Of a stretch of 58,289 nucleotides of DNA, positions 49,202-58,289 are shown in pieces (the first letter of the stretch is position 1; each line of letters starts with the position of its first letter). This stretch comes from CAISDA01 sp050258555 (lineage in GTDB: Bacteria > Bacteroidota > Ignavibacteria > UBA10030 > UBA8401). Location of the stretch: NCBI GenBank assembly GCA_050258555.1, contig JBLMZA010000066.1:1-58289 (forward strand). The letters run 5' to 3'. A program made the translations under genes and the position numbers. The notes beneath the pieces were generated by a model. It had not been told where the DNA came from and did not search any database. It was given only the letters and a program-made list of their open reading frames with translations.

Positions 49202-50704
49202 TCAATTCCGGATGGTGATGCGGAACGAGCATCCGCCGCCGGGACAGTTGCCGGCATCCATCGTCCAGCCGCATTTGCCGGCCGCCATCTGATAGGCGAT
49301 GTAGCACCCGTAGCCCGAATGGGTGCCGTGCGGATACTGCGACATATCCTTTTCGAGAAAAATTTTTTTGATTCCCCGGTACCCCGGCTCCAGGAGCTCC
49401 GGCCGGATGCCCTCTCCGTCATCCTCGATGAAAATGGAGGTGATGCGCGCTGCGGCGTCATAGACCGTTCTCAGCGTGATGGTGAGCGTTTCTCTGCCTC
49501 CGTGATCGATGGCGTTCTGTATGAGCGGCTCGAAGATCTCCCAGATGATGAACTCGTTCACGTGCACTTTCGGCACCGCCGGATCGAGATCCATCCGGAA
49601 CCGGAACATCTCGTTCTTGCTCGAGACGCGGAGAAACACATGCTGCACGATGAATTCTATCACGGCATTGATGTTCGTGTTGAAGGCCGGACTGATGATC
49701 GTGTTGATGTCCTGGTCATACCACTTCATGTCGTAGATGATGCGCGAGATGAAGTTCGAATACGCGATCACGCGCCGCTTCATCTCGTCGAGATTGTCGG
49801 GCTTCATCGTGCGCACGTCGCTCTTGATGAACCCCATGATCTTTTCGGCCTTGTGGTGCGTGTGATAGATCCGCTTGGTGAAGACCGATTCCTTTTCGAG
49901 CTGTATCTGCTTCTTCAGGTTTTCTTCATGCTCCGCATGAAGCTTCGCCTGGGCCTCGTTGCGCTCCTCGACCGCGTGCGACGAGACCAGAAAGATCGTG
50001 ATGAGACCGACGAAGATGAGCGCCGAAAAGACGATCGAGATCTTGTCGATGTTGGCCCTCACCTCATCCGTCAGGAACGAAAATTCAGGCGTGATGCGCA
50101 TATAGAGCACGCCGCGGTATTCCCCGTCCGGCACGAACGGCACGAGCACATCGAACGTTTTCTGGTTCGAGACCGCGCTGATGATTTTCTCGTTGGCGCG
50201 GATCACGTCCTTCATTGCCGAAAAATACCGCACGCCCGCCTCATGCCGCACGTCGGCGCCGGGCGCATACGGCGGCAGCGTATTGGCGAAATAGCCGAAG
50301 AGCTTGCGCCCGTTGTCGATCACATACAAATTGTCGTTCCTGACAAGGATCAGGCAGATGTCCTCGACCGAATGCTGGATAAGCTGCTGCTTGATGATGA
50401 CATTGAGCGAATAGATCATGCCCTTGTCCGTTTCCTCGTCATACAGGTGCACCCGCTGATGGTTCTCGAACAGGAGCTCGACATTGGTCGTGGTCACGAT
50501 GGCCAGGCGCTCGGCATAATATTTCTGGAACCAGTTCTGCGTCTCGGAAAGGAATCCGCCGAGCATCGATTTCTGGACGAGCGTCAGGATGATCTGGAAG
50601 GCGATGAGCACGACGAAAAGCGCAATGATGTGCCGGATCTCGAAGCGGTAGCGCGAGACCTTCGACCTGATGGTTTCGAAGAGATGCACCGAATGCAAGG
50701 CCAT
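49202..50704 (-). CDS. Membrane sensor kinase with periplasmic domain and HATPase
   Basis: 500 residues. Two spans (IIALFVVLIAFQIILTLV, about 26-43; IVFSALIFVGLITIFLVSS, about 224-242) bracket a periplasmic domain of about 180 residues, probably Cache-like. A charged coiled coil (245-275) leads to the phosphoacceptor region, where three histidines cluster (KRIYHTHHKAEKIMGF, H281, H283, H284); which one is phosphorylated is unclear. A HATPase domain follows (N-box EIFEPLIQNAIDH, G1 IEDDGEGI, G2 region THSGYGCYIAY). The solute-binding protein is encoded three bases upstream, and the sigma-54 regulator follows after seven. The kinase may receive a sugar signal from that protein. Unusual H-box spelling but family membership is clear. 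Confidence 0.88.
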   Translation of the reverse strand: MALHSVHLFETIRSKVSRYRFEIRHIIALFVVLIAFQIILTLVQKSMLGGFLSETQNWFQKYYAERLAIVTTTNVELLFENHQRVHLYDEETDKGMIYSLNVIIKQQLIQHSVEDICLILVRNDNLYVIDNGRKLFGYFANTLPPYAPGADVRHEAGVRYFSAMKDVIRANEKIISAVSNQKTFDVLVPFVPDGEYRGVLYMRITPEFSFLTDEVRANIDKISIVFSALIFVGLITIFLVSSHAVEERNEAQAKLHAEHEENLKKQIQLEKESVFTKRIYHTHHKAEKIMGFIKSDVRTMKPDNLDEMKRRVIAYSNFISRIIYDMKWYDQDINTIISPAFNTNINAVIEFIVQHVFLRVSSKNEMFRFRMDLDPAVPKVHVNEFIIWEIFEPLIQNAIDHGGRETLTITLRTVYDAAARITSIFIEDDGEGIRPELLEPGYRGIKKIFLEKDMSQYPHGTHSGYGCYIAYQMAAGKCGWTMDAGNCPGGGCSFRITIRN

Positions 50705-50707
50705 GTG

Positions 50708-52018
50708 TCAATAAATATCGACAAGCATTTTATCGGAATTCACCGCGCGCGTGATCTGCTCGAGCGCCGCGGCGACGGAAATCCGGTTTTTCATTGCCAG
50801 CAGAAAATAATGCGACATGATCTTCGAGTATTTCGTATACTCCTTCGACAGGGGCCGGTAGACGCCCGAAGCGAGCAGCCGCTTGACCATGCGGATCTCG
50901 GGATATTTTTTCAGGCAGAGAGAATCCTCATAAAACGAGTTGAGCACGGGATAGTATCCGCCTTTGGCGTAGAGGATCTCCTGCGATTCCTCTTCGAGCA
51001 GGAAACGGATGAAATCGGCGGCCGCCGCCTTTTTCGTGCTGAACTTCGAGATCATCAGGTCCCATCCCCCAAGCACCGATGCCGGACGCCCTCCCTGCAT
51101 ATGCGGCAGAGGCGCGATGCGAAGCCTGCGCTGCTTTTCGACATCGACGGGCGTCATTTCAAAGTCGCGCTCGTAGGTCGTCCATCCGCGTATGAACAGC
51201 CCGTTCCGTTCTATGAAATACTGGAAGCTCGGCACTTCGGTGAATGTCGTGACGTCCGCCGGCGAGGCACGGCTGACATGCACCAGATCGACCATATGCT
51301 GCAGCGCCCGTGCGGCCTCCGGCGTGCGGAAATCGAATCCGTGTTCGGCGGTGTAGTCCGGATTCAGACTCAGAAGATGTTCGTAGAAGCTGCAGATGAA
51401 TCCCTCGTAGTCGGCGGCAGGAAAGGTGTAATACGGCCCCGCAGAAGCCGCAGTCTTTCTGAAACCGAGGAATTGCGTCCATGTCATGCCGCTTTCAAGC
51501 TTCCGGATCAGCGATGCGCCGCCGGGAAGCGCTTTGAGGAGGTCCTCCCGGTAGAAAAGCGCGCCCTGGTCGCGCACCAGAGGAATGGAGACCAATTGGC
51601 TGTCGCTGTAGCATGTCTGCATCGCAAGCGTCGTGATCTTCGAGAGCTGGGCGTCGGAAAAATACGCGCCCAGGGGCTCCGCCCATTTCGCAAAGCGCGG
51701 CACCCAGATCACGTCGACGGCAAAGACGTCGATCCCGTCGCCTTCGCCTCTGAGCGATCGCGCAAGGATTTCCTTGCGCTCGTCGGTATTGAAATCCTCG
51801 TTGGCAAAATCGGTCGGAATGACTTTCACCGCGCCGGCATGGAGCCTGTTGTACTTGTCGATGAGAAGGCGGTGCGCTTCAGTGATGCGGTCGGCGAAGT
51901 AGAGTTCTGTGACGGGACTTTTCTTCTGGGGAACGGCCAGGTAATACGGAATGATGTACGCCAGTGCGACGAAGATCAGAAGAACAATACCCCAATGCTT
52001 CCTGATGAGTGAGCCCAT
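50708..52018 (-). CDS. Membrane-anchored extracellular solute-binding protein (family 1 type)
   Basis: 436 residues that look like an ABC sugar-binding protein (family 1): a GIVLLIFVALAYIIPYYL span at 10-27 acts as signal or anchor, then mature protein with ALFYREDLLKALPGG, WTQFLGF and the FSTKKAAAADFIRFLLEEESQEILYAKGGYYPVLNSF region, all typical of family 1. No lipobox is evident. No ABC permease or ATPase genes are nearby; instead the gene is three bases from a sensor-kinase gene. This suggests it senses a ligand for the kinase rather than feeding a transporter. Ligand unknown, but glycan genes upstream make an oligosaccharide likely. Confidence 0.9.
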   Translation of the reverse strand: MGSLIRKHWGIVLLIFVALAYIIPYYLAVPQKKSPVTELYFADRITEAHRLLIDKYNRLHAGAVKVIPTDFANEDFNTDERKEILARSLRGEGDGIDVFAVDVIWVPRFAKWAEPLGAYFSDAQLSKITTLAMQTCYSDSQLVSIPLVRDQGALFYREDLLKALPGGASLIRKLESGMTWTQFLGFRKTAASAGPYYTFPAADYEGFICSFYEHLLSLNPDYTAEHGFDFRTPEAARALQHMVDLVHVSRASPADVTTFTEVPSFQYFIERNGLFIRGWTTYERDFEMTPVDVEKQRRLRIAPLPHMQGGRPASVLGGWDLMISKFSTKKAAAADFIRFLLEEESQEILYAKGGYYPVLNSFYEDSLCLKKYPEIRMVKRLLASGVYRPLSKEYTKYSKIMSHYFLLAMKNRISVAAALEQITRAVNSDKMLVDIY

Positions 52019-52116
52019 ATCGGATTCTCGGATACGAATGGATGAGAACTCGGACAGTCGCGTTTCGGGATGTGTCTTTGTGCAAAGCTACCAAAATTGC
52101 GATCAAAATGCCACGC

Positions 52117-54312
52117 TTACTTCACCACCAGCAGCCTGCGTGTTTCGGCAGTCACGGAGCCGTCGCGCCCCTCGGCCTGCATGCGGCAGAGATAGACGCC
52201 GCCGGCATGGCGCGCCGCGTCGAAGGAAACCGTGTAGATGCCGCCTGATTGTTCGGCATCGACCAGCGTTTCAACAACGCGTCCGAGCAGATCGTAGATG
52301 CGGATGGTGACGCGGCTCCGCTTGGCAAGCCCGTAGCGGATCGTGGTCGATGGATTGAACGGATTGGGATAGTTCGGATAGAGCGAGGAGCGCAGCGGGA
52401 TCGCCTCATCGCGCCCGGCCTCCGTCACGAGCGCCTGCGCCGGCACACCAAGATAATCAAGATACATCCATCCCCAGAACAGCTCCATTTCAATCGTGTT
52501 GTCTCCGGCGCGAAGCGGCACACTGAATTTCTTCTCGAGCCATGCCGTGGTCGAGGAGGCCGTAAATTCGAGCGTCGAAACGCGCGTGCCGTTCACATTG
52601 ATATATTGCGTTTTCGGCGTGGCGTAATGCAGCCTGTATCCGATGGCCAGCTCGTATGTGCCGGCGGCAGCCACGCCGGAGACGGTCCATGTCACCGTGC
52701 CGGTCTGTGTCGCCATGTCGACGAAGGCCCCGCCGCTTGCGGTATTGTCGCTTCTGACTGTCATGCCGGCGCCCTGCCGCTGGGCGCGTTCGGCCTCGAT
52801 GCGCACCATGGTCGGCCTGCCGTAGATGAAGACGACCTTCGAGGACGTGCGCCGATGCCCGGCGTTATCGACAGCCACCGCCGTGAGCGAATTTCTTCCC
52901 ATGCGCGGTGCGGTCCAGACGATCATATACGGCGGCGCCGAGGCTTCGCCGATTTTCACCGTATCGGAAGCAAAGAACTCGACGCGCGCGATCGATCCGT
53001 CCGGGTCGGAGGCTTCGGCGCGTATGACGACGGCCGAAGTCTCGGCGATCGTCGTATCGGGGGCGGGCGCAGTGAGTGCGACCACAGGCCAGTCGCCGCC
53101 GATGCCGTTCACATCCACATCATTTCTGTGCAGGTCATACATCGACTGCATCGATGCGAGCATATCGGGAATGGAGGAAAACGCGGCATCGGTCCAGGAC
53201 CAGGCCAGTGCGCCGGCATAGCCCGTCTGGTAGAGCGTGTCATAGAGCCGCTGCCGGGGAACGGCGTACGTGTCCTTCAGCGCGAATTCTCCGACGACGA
53301 TCGGCTTGTCGAGCTGCCAGTACCCGGCCGCGTGATGGAACGGCGAGATGCTCGTTCCCCCGCCGATGCCTTCATAGTAATGCACCGAGTAGAAGTCGAG
53401 CGTGCCGGATGCATCTCCGCCTGCAGCGATCAATCGGTCGTCGCGGTAATAATTATAGGCGGGGCGCGAGGCCGCACGTGCGGCATGCGCGATGATCTCG
53501 TCTGCCGGAAGCGCCATACGGTATTTCCGTCTGAAGCGCTCTTCAAGTTCCCGTTTTTCCTGTGCGCTCATCGGCACCGGCGCTTCTTTTGCCATCGCAA
53601 CAGCCGGCACATCGGTCATCGCATAGAACGCCCAGGCGCCGCTTGTCACAAGCGCCTTCGGATCGCGCCGGTGGATGGCGCCGGCGCACAGATTGATGAA
53701 GCGCTGAATCGATGCCATGGGCACATGCCGCACGGCGCTCCATCCGAATTCGCTGCTCATGCCTTCCGGCTCGTTGAAGATCTCCCAGGCAATGATGCCG
53801 GGATGTCCCTTGAGCGAGTCGACCATCGGGATGAGACAGCGCTCGATGTAGGCGCGCGTGTAGCTCGTATCGGCAAGCAGGAGCGTATTCCGTTGGAGCA
53901 CCGTGGCGCTGTTCGATAAGGAAAGCATATCGAAGGACCACAGGCAGAGCTTCATGCCGACTTCGCGCTCCCATGCCAGATCGAGCACGCGGCGGATGTC
54001 GCCGATCGTGCCGCTGCCGGGCCCCGTCACGAGGCCCGTATCGTTGAATGCCGGCGTCAGCGCGCCGTTGGTATGCAGCCACCACCGGAGCGCATTGCCG
54101 CCGTGATCGTGGATCTGCAGCAGCACGTCGCCGAATTGCGCAAAGTCGGTGAAGCCGGGTCCGATATCGGAAGCGAAGCTGATCCATGCAAGATTGGCGC
54201 CGCTCAGAAACAGCTGCTGGCCGTTATAGGGAATCCGGTTCGACTGTGAAACGGCCGCCTGAGCGATGAGGCCTGCGGCAAGGACCGCAATCAGCTGGCT
54301 GTGAATACGCAT
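52117..54312 (-). CDS. Secreted GH5-like glycosidase with Ig, CBM and T9SS domains
   Basis: 731 residues from the ATG at 54312, preceded by GGAG at eight bases. Signal peptide (MRIHSQLIAVLAAGLIAQAAVSQ). Catalytic barrel (about 25-420): acid/base in WEIFNEPEG (E181) and nucleophile in VVGEFAL (E342), the GH5-type (clan A) pair. Then an Ig-like domain (VALTAPAPDTTI...DPDGSIARVEFFAS, about 420-510), a CBM35/CBM6-like domain (MVRIEAERAQ...NTIEMELFWGWMYLDYLGV, about 515-640) and a T9SS sorting tail (NYPNPFNPSTTIRY to the end). Beta-mannan or cellulose would fit, mannan being suggested by CBM35-type pairing. It is probably secreted or surface-anchored. Confidence 0.87.
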   Translation of the reverse strand: MRIHSQLIAVLAAGLIAQAAVSQSNRIPYNGQQLFLSGANLAWISFASDIGPGFTDFAQFGDVLLQIHDHGGNALRWWLHTNGALTPAFNDTGLVTGPGSGTIGDIRRVLDLAWEREVGMKLCLWSFDMLSLSNSATVLQRNTLLLADTSYTRAYIERCLIPMVDSLKGHPGIIAWEIFNEPEGMSSEFGWSAVRHVPMASIQRFINLCAGAIHRRDPKALVTSGAWAFYAMTDVPAVAMAKEAPVPMSAQEKRELEERFRRKYRMALPADEIIAHAARAASRPAYNYYRDDRLIAAGGDASGTLDFYSVHYYEGIGGGTSISPFHHAAGYWQLDKPIVVGEFALKDTYAVPRQRLYDTLYQTGYAGALAWSWTDAAFSSIPDMLASMQSMYDLHRNDVDVNGIGGDWPVVALTAPAPDTTIAETSAVVIRAEASDPDGSIARVEFFASDTVKIGEASAPPYMIVWTAPRMGRNSLTAVAVDNAGHRRTSSKVVFIYGRPTMVRIEAERAQRQGAGMTVRSDNTASGGAFVDMATQTGTVTWTVSGVAAAGTYELAIGYRLHYATPKTQYINVNGTRVSTLEFTASSTTAWLEKKFSVPLRAGDNTIEMELFWGWMYLDYLGVPAQALVTEAGRDEAIPLRSSLYPNYPNPFNPSTTIRYGLAKRSRVTIRIYDLLGRVVETLVDAEQSGGIYTVSFDAARHAGGVYLCRMQAEGRDGSVTAETRRLLVVK

Positions 54313-54451
54313 CGTGAGGCTCCGGAGACAGTAAGAGAGTGTGACAAGATGTAGTACCAATATACGAAGGGCGGACGGCAAGGAACAACTTTTTTTCGCC
54401 CTGCCGGCCGCCCGTTGCCGCTTTCATCCGATGAGAAACAAACGCATCGCG

Positions 54452-57097
54452 TCACTTCAACAGCATCATCTTTTTCACCGAAACGAAGCTTCCCGCTTCA
54501 AGCCGGTAGAAATACACGCCCGATGCGTACTTTGCCGCATTGAACCCGGCCTCATGCGGTCCGGCTTCCATCAGGGGCTGGTTGACGAGCACGGCCACCT
54601 TCTGCCCCAGCACGTTGTAGATCGCAAGATTCACGCGCGACGGCTTTGCCAGCGAGAAGCGGATGGTCGTCGCCGGGTTGAACGGGTTCGGATAGTTCTG
54701 TGCAAGCTCGTATGTGTACGGAGCCTGCCCGTTGTCGACGCCGGTGATGACCTGCTCCTTGATCAGCTGCAGGTAATCGATATTGACATTGCCTCCGCTC
54801 ACCGTGATCGTATGCGAACCGGCGCTCAGCGCGAACTTGTCGCTCATCATGTCGAGTCCGGTCGAATCGGTCTTGCCTTTGAGCGACATCGTGGCAAGCG
54901 TGGTCGTGCCTTCCTTCACAGTCAGCGTCTGGGCGGCCGATCCGGGATTCTGATAGAAGACGCGGAGATGGTAGCTGCCCGCGCTCTTGACGCTCATCGA
55001 AGCCGCGACGGACCCGTTGGTGCCCATCGAAACCGATTTGAAGAGCGACGGCACCCAGGGCGCGCCTTCGCCCTTCGGCGTGACAATTGCCGTCGTGGCA
55101 TCGGGCGCGCGAAGCGCTTTAATCAGGTTCGCGCCCGTAACGGTCTGGCCGAGCGGCGGCGTGACGCCGTCCTTGATCAGGTCGATGCCTCCGAATTCCT
55201 GATAGCCCCATGAAGGCGTGATCTTGATCGTGTTCTTGCCGGTCACAAATACGAACTTCGACTGATCGGCCGCGAGAATGGAATCTTTGGGGAAGAAATA
55301 CCAGTTCCACTTGTTGTTGTCGAGATTGATGCCGACGCCTCTCTTCGGATCAGAAGTGCGCTGCTTCGATGTGAACTCGAGCTCGCCCCAGCCGATCACA
55401 TCATGGATCTCCGCACCGTTGATGAAGAAATGCTGTCCGCGCATGTCCTGGCTGCGCATATGCGACCACACGTTCATGCCGTAGACGCCTCCGGCCGGCA
55501 GATCGAAGTCCCACTGAATGAACCCGCCGCCTTCCATGTAATAGTACGAGAATCCGGAGAACGACGAGACGGAAGCCGTGCCGCCGAGCGTCGATTTCTC
55601 GGCCTCGACGGTCGAGTCAACCGTGAAGACGGTGACCGGCCCGCCCAAGGCCTCGAGATCCTTGATATTCTTGTCGAAGTTCGAAAGCCATGTGGCCTTC
55701 TGTGCCGGGAACCAGTTCAAATCGCCGATCGGCAGCTGATCGGTGCCCGCCGTCAGGAGGTTGGCCTGCGTATAGGAGAAGTTTTCCGGAAGCGGCCAGA
55801 TCACATCGGCCGGATTCGCCAGCGGCTTGTAGAAGTAGCGCGTGGCCGGCGTGCGGCCCGCCCTCAGAAGCGTGATATTGCTCCACATCGAATCGATCAT
55901 CGATGCGCCTGTGGCCGTCGAGAGCGGCTTGAGCCAGTCGGCATCGGATGTGGGATATTTCAGTCCCGCCGGCACGGCTGTCAGCCACACGGTATCCTTC
56001 ACGACCATGTTCGGATAGAGCGCCAGGAAATCGAGCTTCGTGACCGGATCGATGAACCACGCGCGGTGAATCGTATCGCCGTAGAGCGTGGTGAACTTCG
56101 GATCAAGATACGCATACTCTTTCGTGATGACGATGCGGCGGCCCTGCTCGGGACCATAGATCGAGGGCAGCGCGCCGATGGTGAAGAGGCCGTTGTGGCT
56201 GTTGCGCGGATCGCGTCCCGTGTTCGTCATATCGGCGTAGCCTTCACCGTGCCACCAGCCGTTGACGATCAGATTGTTGGCGATGTAGGCCTCCTGGAAC
56301 CAGTTGCCGGTGTTCACCGCGCGGCCCATGTTGACGAACGTATTGTGGTTGATGCGGAGGTACTTCGCCGATCCGCCTTCCAGCTGGAACGCCGTCATGC
56401 CGACGTTGAAGAACGTGTTGTTCTCGACCACGACGCGCTTCTGGTCCGCCCAGATCGAGATGCCGCGTCCCTCCCACTGCTGCGTGCTCGGCTGCCCGAC
56501 CAGATTGCGGAATTTGTTGTTCGTGAATGTGATGTCGTTGCCCGTACCGGTGAAGGCGACAAGGGCGAAGTTGCTGTACTCAAGAATGCAGTTGTCGATG
56601 ACGAACGTCTTGTTGCTCGCATCGACCTGGATCGGCTGATAGGAGGTCTGCACGCCCTGCGCATTCGTGCGCCCGGAGATGTAGAGATTCTTCAATGTCA
56701 TGTTGTCCACGCCGGTGATGAGACGCGTGTCGCCTGAGGTGCCGTCGGCGCGGAGATCCATCATCTGGATCTCGGGCGGGTAGTCGGTTCCGTTCGGACT
56801 GACATACTCGCCGACGATCCGCAGCGTGAAGTTCTTGTTTTCGATGCGGTCGGCTTCCCAATAGACGCCGTTCTTGAGCAGCTTGTAGACGCGGTTGGCA
56901 TTGGCCCGGGCTCCTCCGGAAACCGTGTCGCCGAGGATTGCGCTCCGCAGCGCGTTTTGTATCGGAAGCTTCGATGACTGGTCCTGCCACTGGACGGTCA
57001 TCGTGTCTCCGACGATCTGCGCCTTGACCGGCCGGGCGGCAATCAGCAGCGCGCCGAAAAGGAACCCCAGCAAGAGATCATACCAAATGGATTTCAT
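54452..57097 (-). CDS. Secreted beta-helix protein (putative polysaccharide lyase-like) with T9SS tail
   Basis: 881 residues from the ATG at 57097, preceded by AAAGGAG; an upstream frame to 57172 is not credible. Signal peptide (YDLLLGFLFGALLIAARPVKA). A right-handed parallel beta-helix follows (about 60-330), with stacked NN-type turns (TNNKFRNLV, VENNTFFNVG, INHNTFVNMG, IANNLIVNG), as in pectate lyase-like and alginate-type enzymes. A carbohydrate-binding beta domain (about 510-650, EAEKSTLGGTASV start) and another (about 690-790, VNIDYLQL end) come next, and the T9SS sorting tail (NYPNPFNPATTIRF to KKMMLLK) closes it. No catalytic residues can be fixed by eye. It lies 76 bp after the TonB-dependent receptor gene. 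Confidence 0.88.
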   Translation of the reverse strand: MKSIWYDLLLGFLFGALLIAARPVKAQIVGDTMTVQWQDQSSKLPIQNALRSAILGDTVSGGARANANRVYKLLKNGVYWEADRIENKNFTLRIVGEYVSPNGTDYPPEIQMMDLRADGTSGDTRLITGVDNMTLKNLYISGRTNAQGVQTSYQPIQVDASNKTFVIDNCILEYSNFALVAFTGTGNDITFTNNKFRNLVGQPSTQQWEGRGISIWADQKRVVVENNTFFNVGMTAFQLEGGSAKYLRINHNTFVNMGRAVNTGNWFQEAYIANNLIVNGWWHGEGYADMTNTGRDPRNSHNGLFTIGALPSIYGPEQGRRIVITKEYAYLDPKFTTLYGDTIHRAWFIDPVTKLDFLALYPNMVVKDTVWLTAVPAGLKYPTSDADWLKPLSTATGASMIDSMWSNITLLRAGRTPATRYFYKPLANPADVIWPLPENFSYTQANLLTAGTDQLPIGDLNWFPAQKATWLSNFDKNIKDLEALGGPVTVFTVDSTVEAEKSTLGGTASVSSFSGFSYYYMEGGGFIQWDFDLPAGGVYGMNVWSHMRSQDMRGQHFFINGAEIHDVIGWGELEFTSKQRTSDPKRGVGINLDNNKWNWYFFPKDSILAADQSKFVFVTGKNTIKITPSWGYQEFGGIDLIKDGVTPPLGQTVTGANLIKALRAPDATTAIVTPKGEGAPWVPSLFKSVSMGTNGSVAASMSVKSAGSYHLRVFYQNPGSAAQTLTVKEGTTTLATMSLKGKTDSTGLDMMSDKFALSAGSHTITVSGGNVNIDYLQLIKEQVITGVDNGQAPYTYELAQNYPNPFNPATTIRFSLAKPSRVNLAIYNVLGQKVAVLVNQPLMEAGPHEAGFNAAKYASGVYFYRLEAGSFVSVKKMMLLK

Positions 57098-57173
57098 AGC
57101 GGTACTCCTTTGTGTTGTTGGGATGGTTGAACAGTGAACTATGCTCTCCTCCTGTGAAGTCTGTGTTTGCATG

Positions 57174-58289
57174 CTAGAACTTGAATCGCAGTCCGAGATC
57201 GACCGTCAGGCCGTAATATTCGAGCGAGGTCGGATTGAGCTGCTGATACCCGAGCAGGCTCTCGTCGTGCCGGTTGTTAAGATTGTTGAAGTTCGCATAG
57301 AGCTGAAGATGCTCGCCGATCTTCTGCTGCACGGCCAGGTCCCAGCGCTTGTAGGGCGCGGTGAAGGCGTCGGTGATCTTCGTCTGGCCGATGGTCGTGA
57401 CCTTGTCGGACTGCGAGAGATACGATGCGCGGATCGAGAAGCCCAGGTAATCGTAGCCGATCGTGACATTGGCGATGTGCGCCGGCTGTCCGGGCATCCG
57501 CTGGTTACGGATCGTATCGCTCAGCTGTATCGACGTGATGTACGAGCGCGGCGGCACAAAGCGCGTGACGGGCGTTGTCTTGAACTGCTGGACGTCGATG
57601 GTGGATTCGATGTATGTCCAGTTCACATTGAGCACCAGGCCCTTCAGGAACGACGGCATGAACCAGAAGTTCGTCTGCCAGTCGAACTCCACGCCTTTGT
57701 AGACCGCGGGATTCGGATTGTTGATGTAGGTGTCGACCTGCGGCGCGCTGCTGAGCCAGGATTCCGGCACATTGAGTTCCGAGGGCAGGCGCCGCGCCAC
57801 GGCCGTATCCATCTTCTGTATCGTCGTGAACATGATCAGGTTGTCGATCGATTTGTGGAAGCCCGAGACGGTCAGCAGCCCCACATACTGCTGATAGATC
57901 GAGACGGACGCGTCCCAGTTCTTGGAGCGCGAATCCTTCAACCCGGCGTTCGCCGCCATCGCATACGACTGATACGAGTTGATGTGCGTGATCGGCGCGT
58001 ACATCATGTAATCGGGCCTTGTGAGCGTCATGGTCCGCGCCAGACGCACGATCATCCATTCGAACGGCTGCAGCTTCAGGTGGATCATCGGCAGCCAGAA
58101 TGAATTTCTCCGCTCGTTCTCGTTATGCTGGACGTCGCCCGGCGTCTGCTGCACGTTGCCGTTTGTCACGACATCCCTGAAGCTCTGACCGTGATATTTC
58201 GTATAATCCGCATCGAAGCGCACGCCGGGAGTGAATGTGATCATGGGACCGATGTTAAACTCCGCCATGATGTAGCCCGCGCCATACTG
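57174..58289 (-). CDS. TonB-dependent receptor, C-terminal beta-barrel part (5' end outside window)
   Basis: The frame is open to the window end, so 371 C-terminal residues are seen and the start is outside; the methionine near 58268 is internal. It shows long amphipathic strands of an outer-membrane barrel (FNIGPMITFTPGVRFDADYTKYHG, LVLNVNWTYIEST, FSIRASYLSQSDKV, LQLYANFNNLNNRHDES) and ends in aromatic LGLRFKF, the outer-membrane insertion signal. It probably imports large oligosaccharides; SusC-type membership cannot be told from this part. First visible gene of the glycan locus, followed 76 bp later by the beta-helix protein. Confidence 0.88.
   Translation of the reverse strand, partial: QYGAGYIMAEFNIGPMITFTPGVRFDADYTKYHGQSFRDVVTNGNVQQTPGDVQHNENERRNSFWLPMIHLKLQPFEWMIVRLARTMTLTRPDYMMYAPITHINSYQSYAMAANAGLKDSRSKNWDASVSIYQQYVGLLTVSGFHKSIDNLIMFTTIQKMDTAVARRLPSELNVPESWLSSAPQVDTYINNPNPAVYKGVEFDWQTNFWFMPSFLKGLVLNVNWTYIESTIDVQQFKTTPVTRFVPPRSYITSIQLSDTIRNQRMPGQPAHIANVTIGYDYLGFSIRASYLSQSDKVTTIGQTKITDAFTAPYKRWDLAVQQKIGEHLQLYANFNNLNNRHDESLLGYQQLNPTSLEYYGLTVDLGLRFKF

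Overview
The window looks like chromosomal DNA from a GC-rich, Gram-negative bacterium of the Bacteroidetes/Chlorobi/Ignavibacteria (FCB) group. The main clue is three large secreted proteins (minus-strand genes ending at 27928, 52117 and 54452) that finish in a type IX secretion sorting domain with the NYPNPFNPST signature. Asn-Pro-Tyr-Asp-Pro lipoproteins, a TonB-dependent receptor and GTP-type PEP carboxykinase fit that group. An Ignavibacteria/Kapabacteria-like lineage is an inference. I see no rRNA, tRNA, CRISPR array or intact mobile element.

Layout. 1-10.3 kb: end of a SpoIIE-type phosphatase, then minus-strand central metabolism and redox genes (pyruvate:ferredoxin oxidoreductase, a small ferredoxin, a cytochrome c, PEP carboxykinase), with a REC-PAS-PAS-kinase-REC protein and a lone receiver domain. 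10.4-16.9 kb: a compact minus-strand operon of two MdlA/MdlB-like ABC half-exporters, a PAS sensor kinase and an NtrC-type sigma-54 regulator. 17.0-24.2 kb: a YgiQ-type radical SAM protein, then an active/inactive M16 peptidase pair followed by a GH20-like hexosaminidase. 24.4-27.8 kb: a deacetylase-like protein, a SET-domain protein, a transposase-derived protein without its DDE triad, and, divergent from that, a MerR/B12-binding regulator carrying the W-x9-EH motif of CarH photoreceptors. 27.9-30.6 kb: a large T9SS-exported multidomain protein. 30.8-39.9 kb: six closely packed minus-strand genes (7TM/Cache hybrid kinase, epimerase, lipoprotein, GAF sigma-54 activator, Ser/Thr kinase with PEGA repeats, TPR-like membrane protein). 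40.1-45.9 kb: a plus-strand tripartite RND efflux operon. 46.0-47.7 kb: EttA-type ABC-F factor. 47.7-58.3 kb: a minus-strand series of TonB-dependent receptor (cut by the window end), beta-helix protein, GH5-like glycosidase, membrane-anchored solute-binding protein, sensor kinase and sigma-54 response regulator.

How the genes may work together. The last region reads as a glycan-acquisition locus: secreted T9SS enzymes, an outer-membrane receptor, and a solute-binding protein that has no ABC permease beside it but sits next to a sensor kinase and an NtrC-type regulator. This suggests a three-component sugar sensor. The six-gene block at 31-40 kb joins His-Asp, Ser/Thr and sigma-54 signalling in one transcription unit. 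The window is rich in sigma-54 activators (three) and has two similar hybrid kinases with no DNA-binding output.

A small family of palindromic intergenic elements (core GGCGAARY-N3-RYTTCGCC, sometimes followed by CCACATGA) occurs at about 0.5, 16.9 and 47.7 kb, with a 17-bp tandem expansion at 16.9 kb. The strongest candidates for something not yet described are the CarH-like regulator paired with the dead transposase, the solute-binding-protein/kinase/sigma-54 locus, and the six-gene signalling operon.
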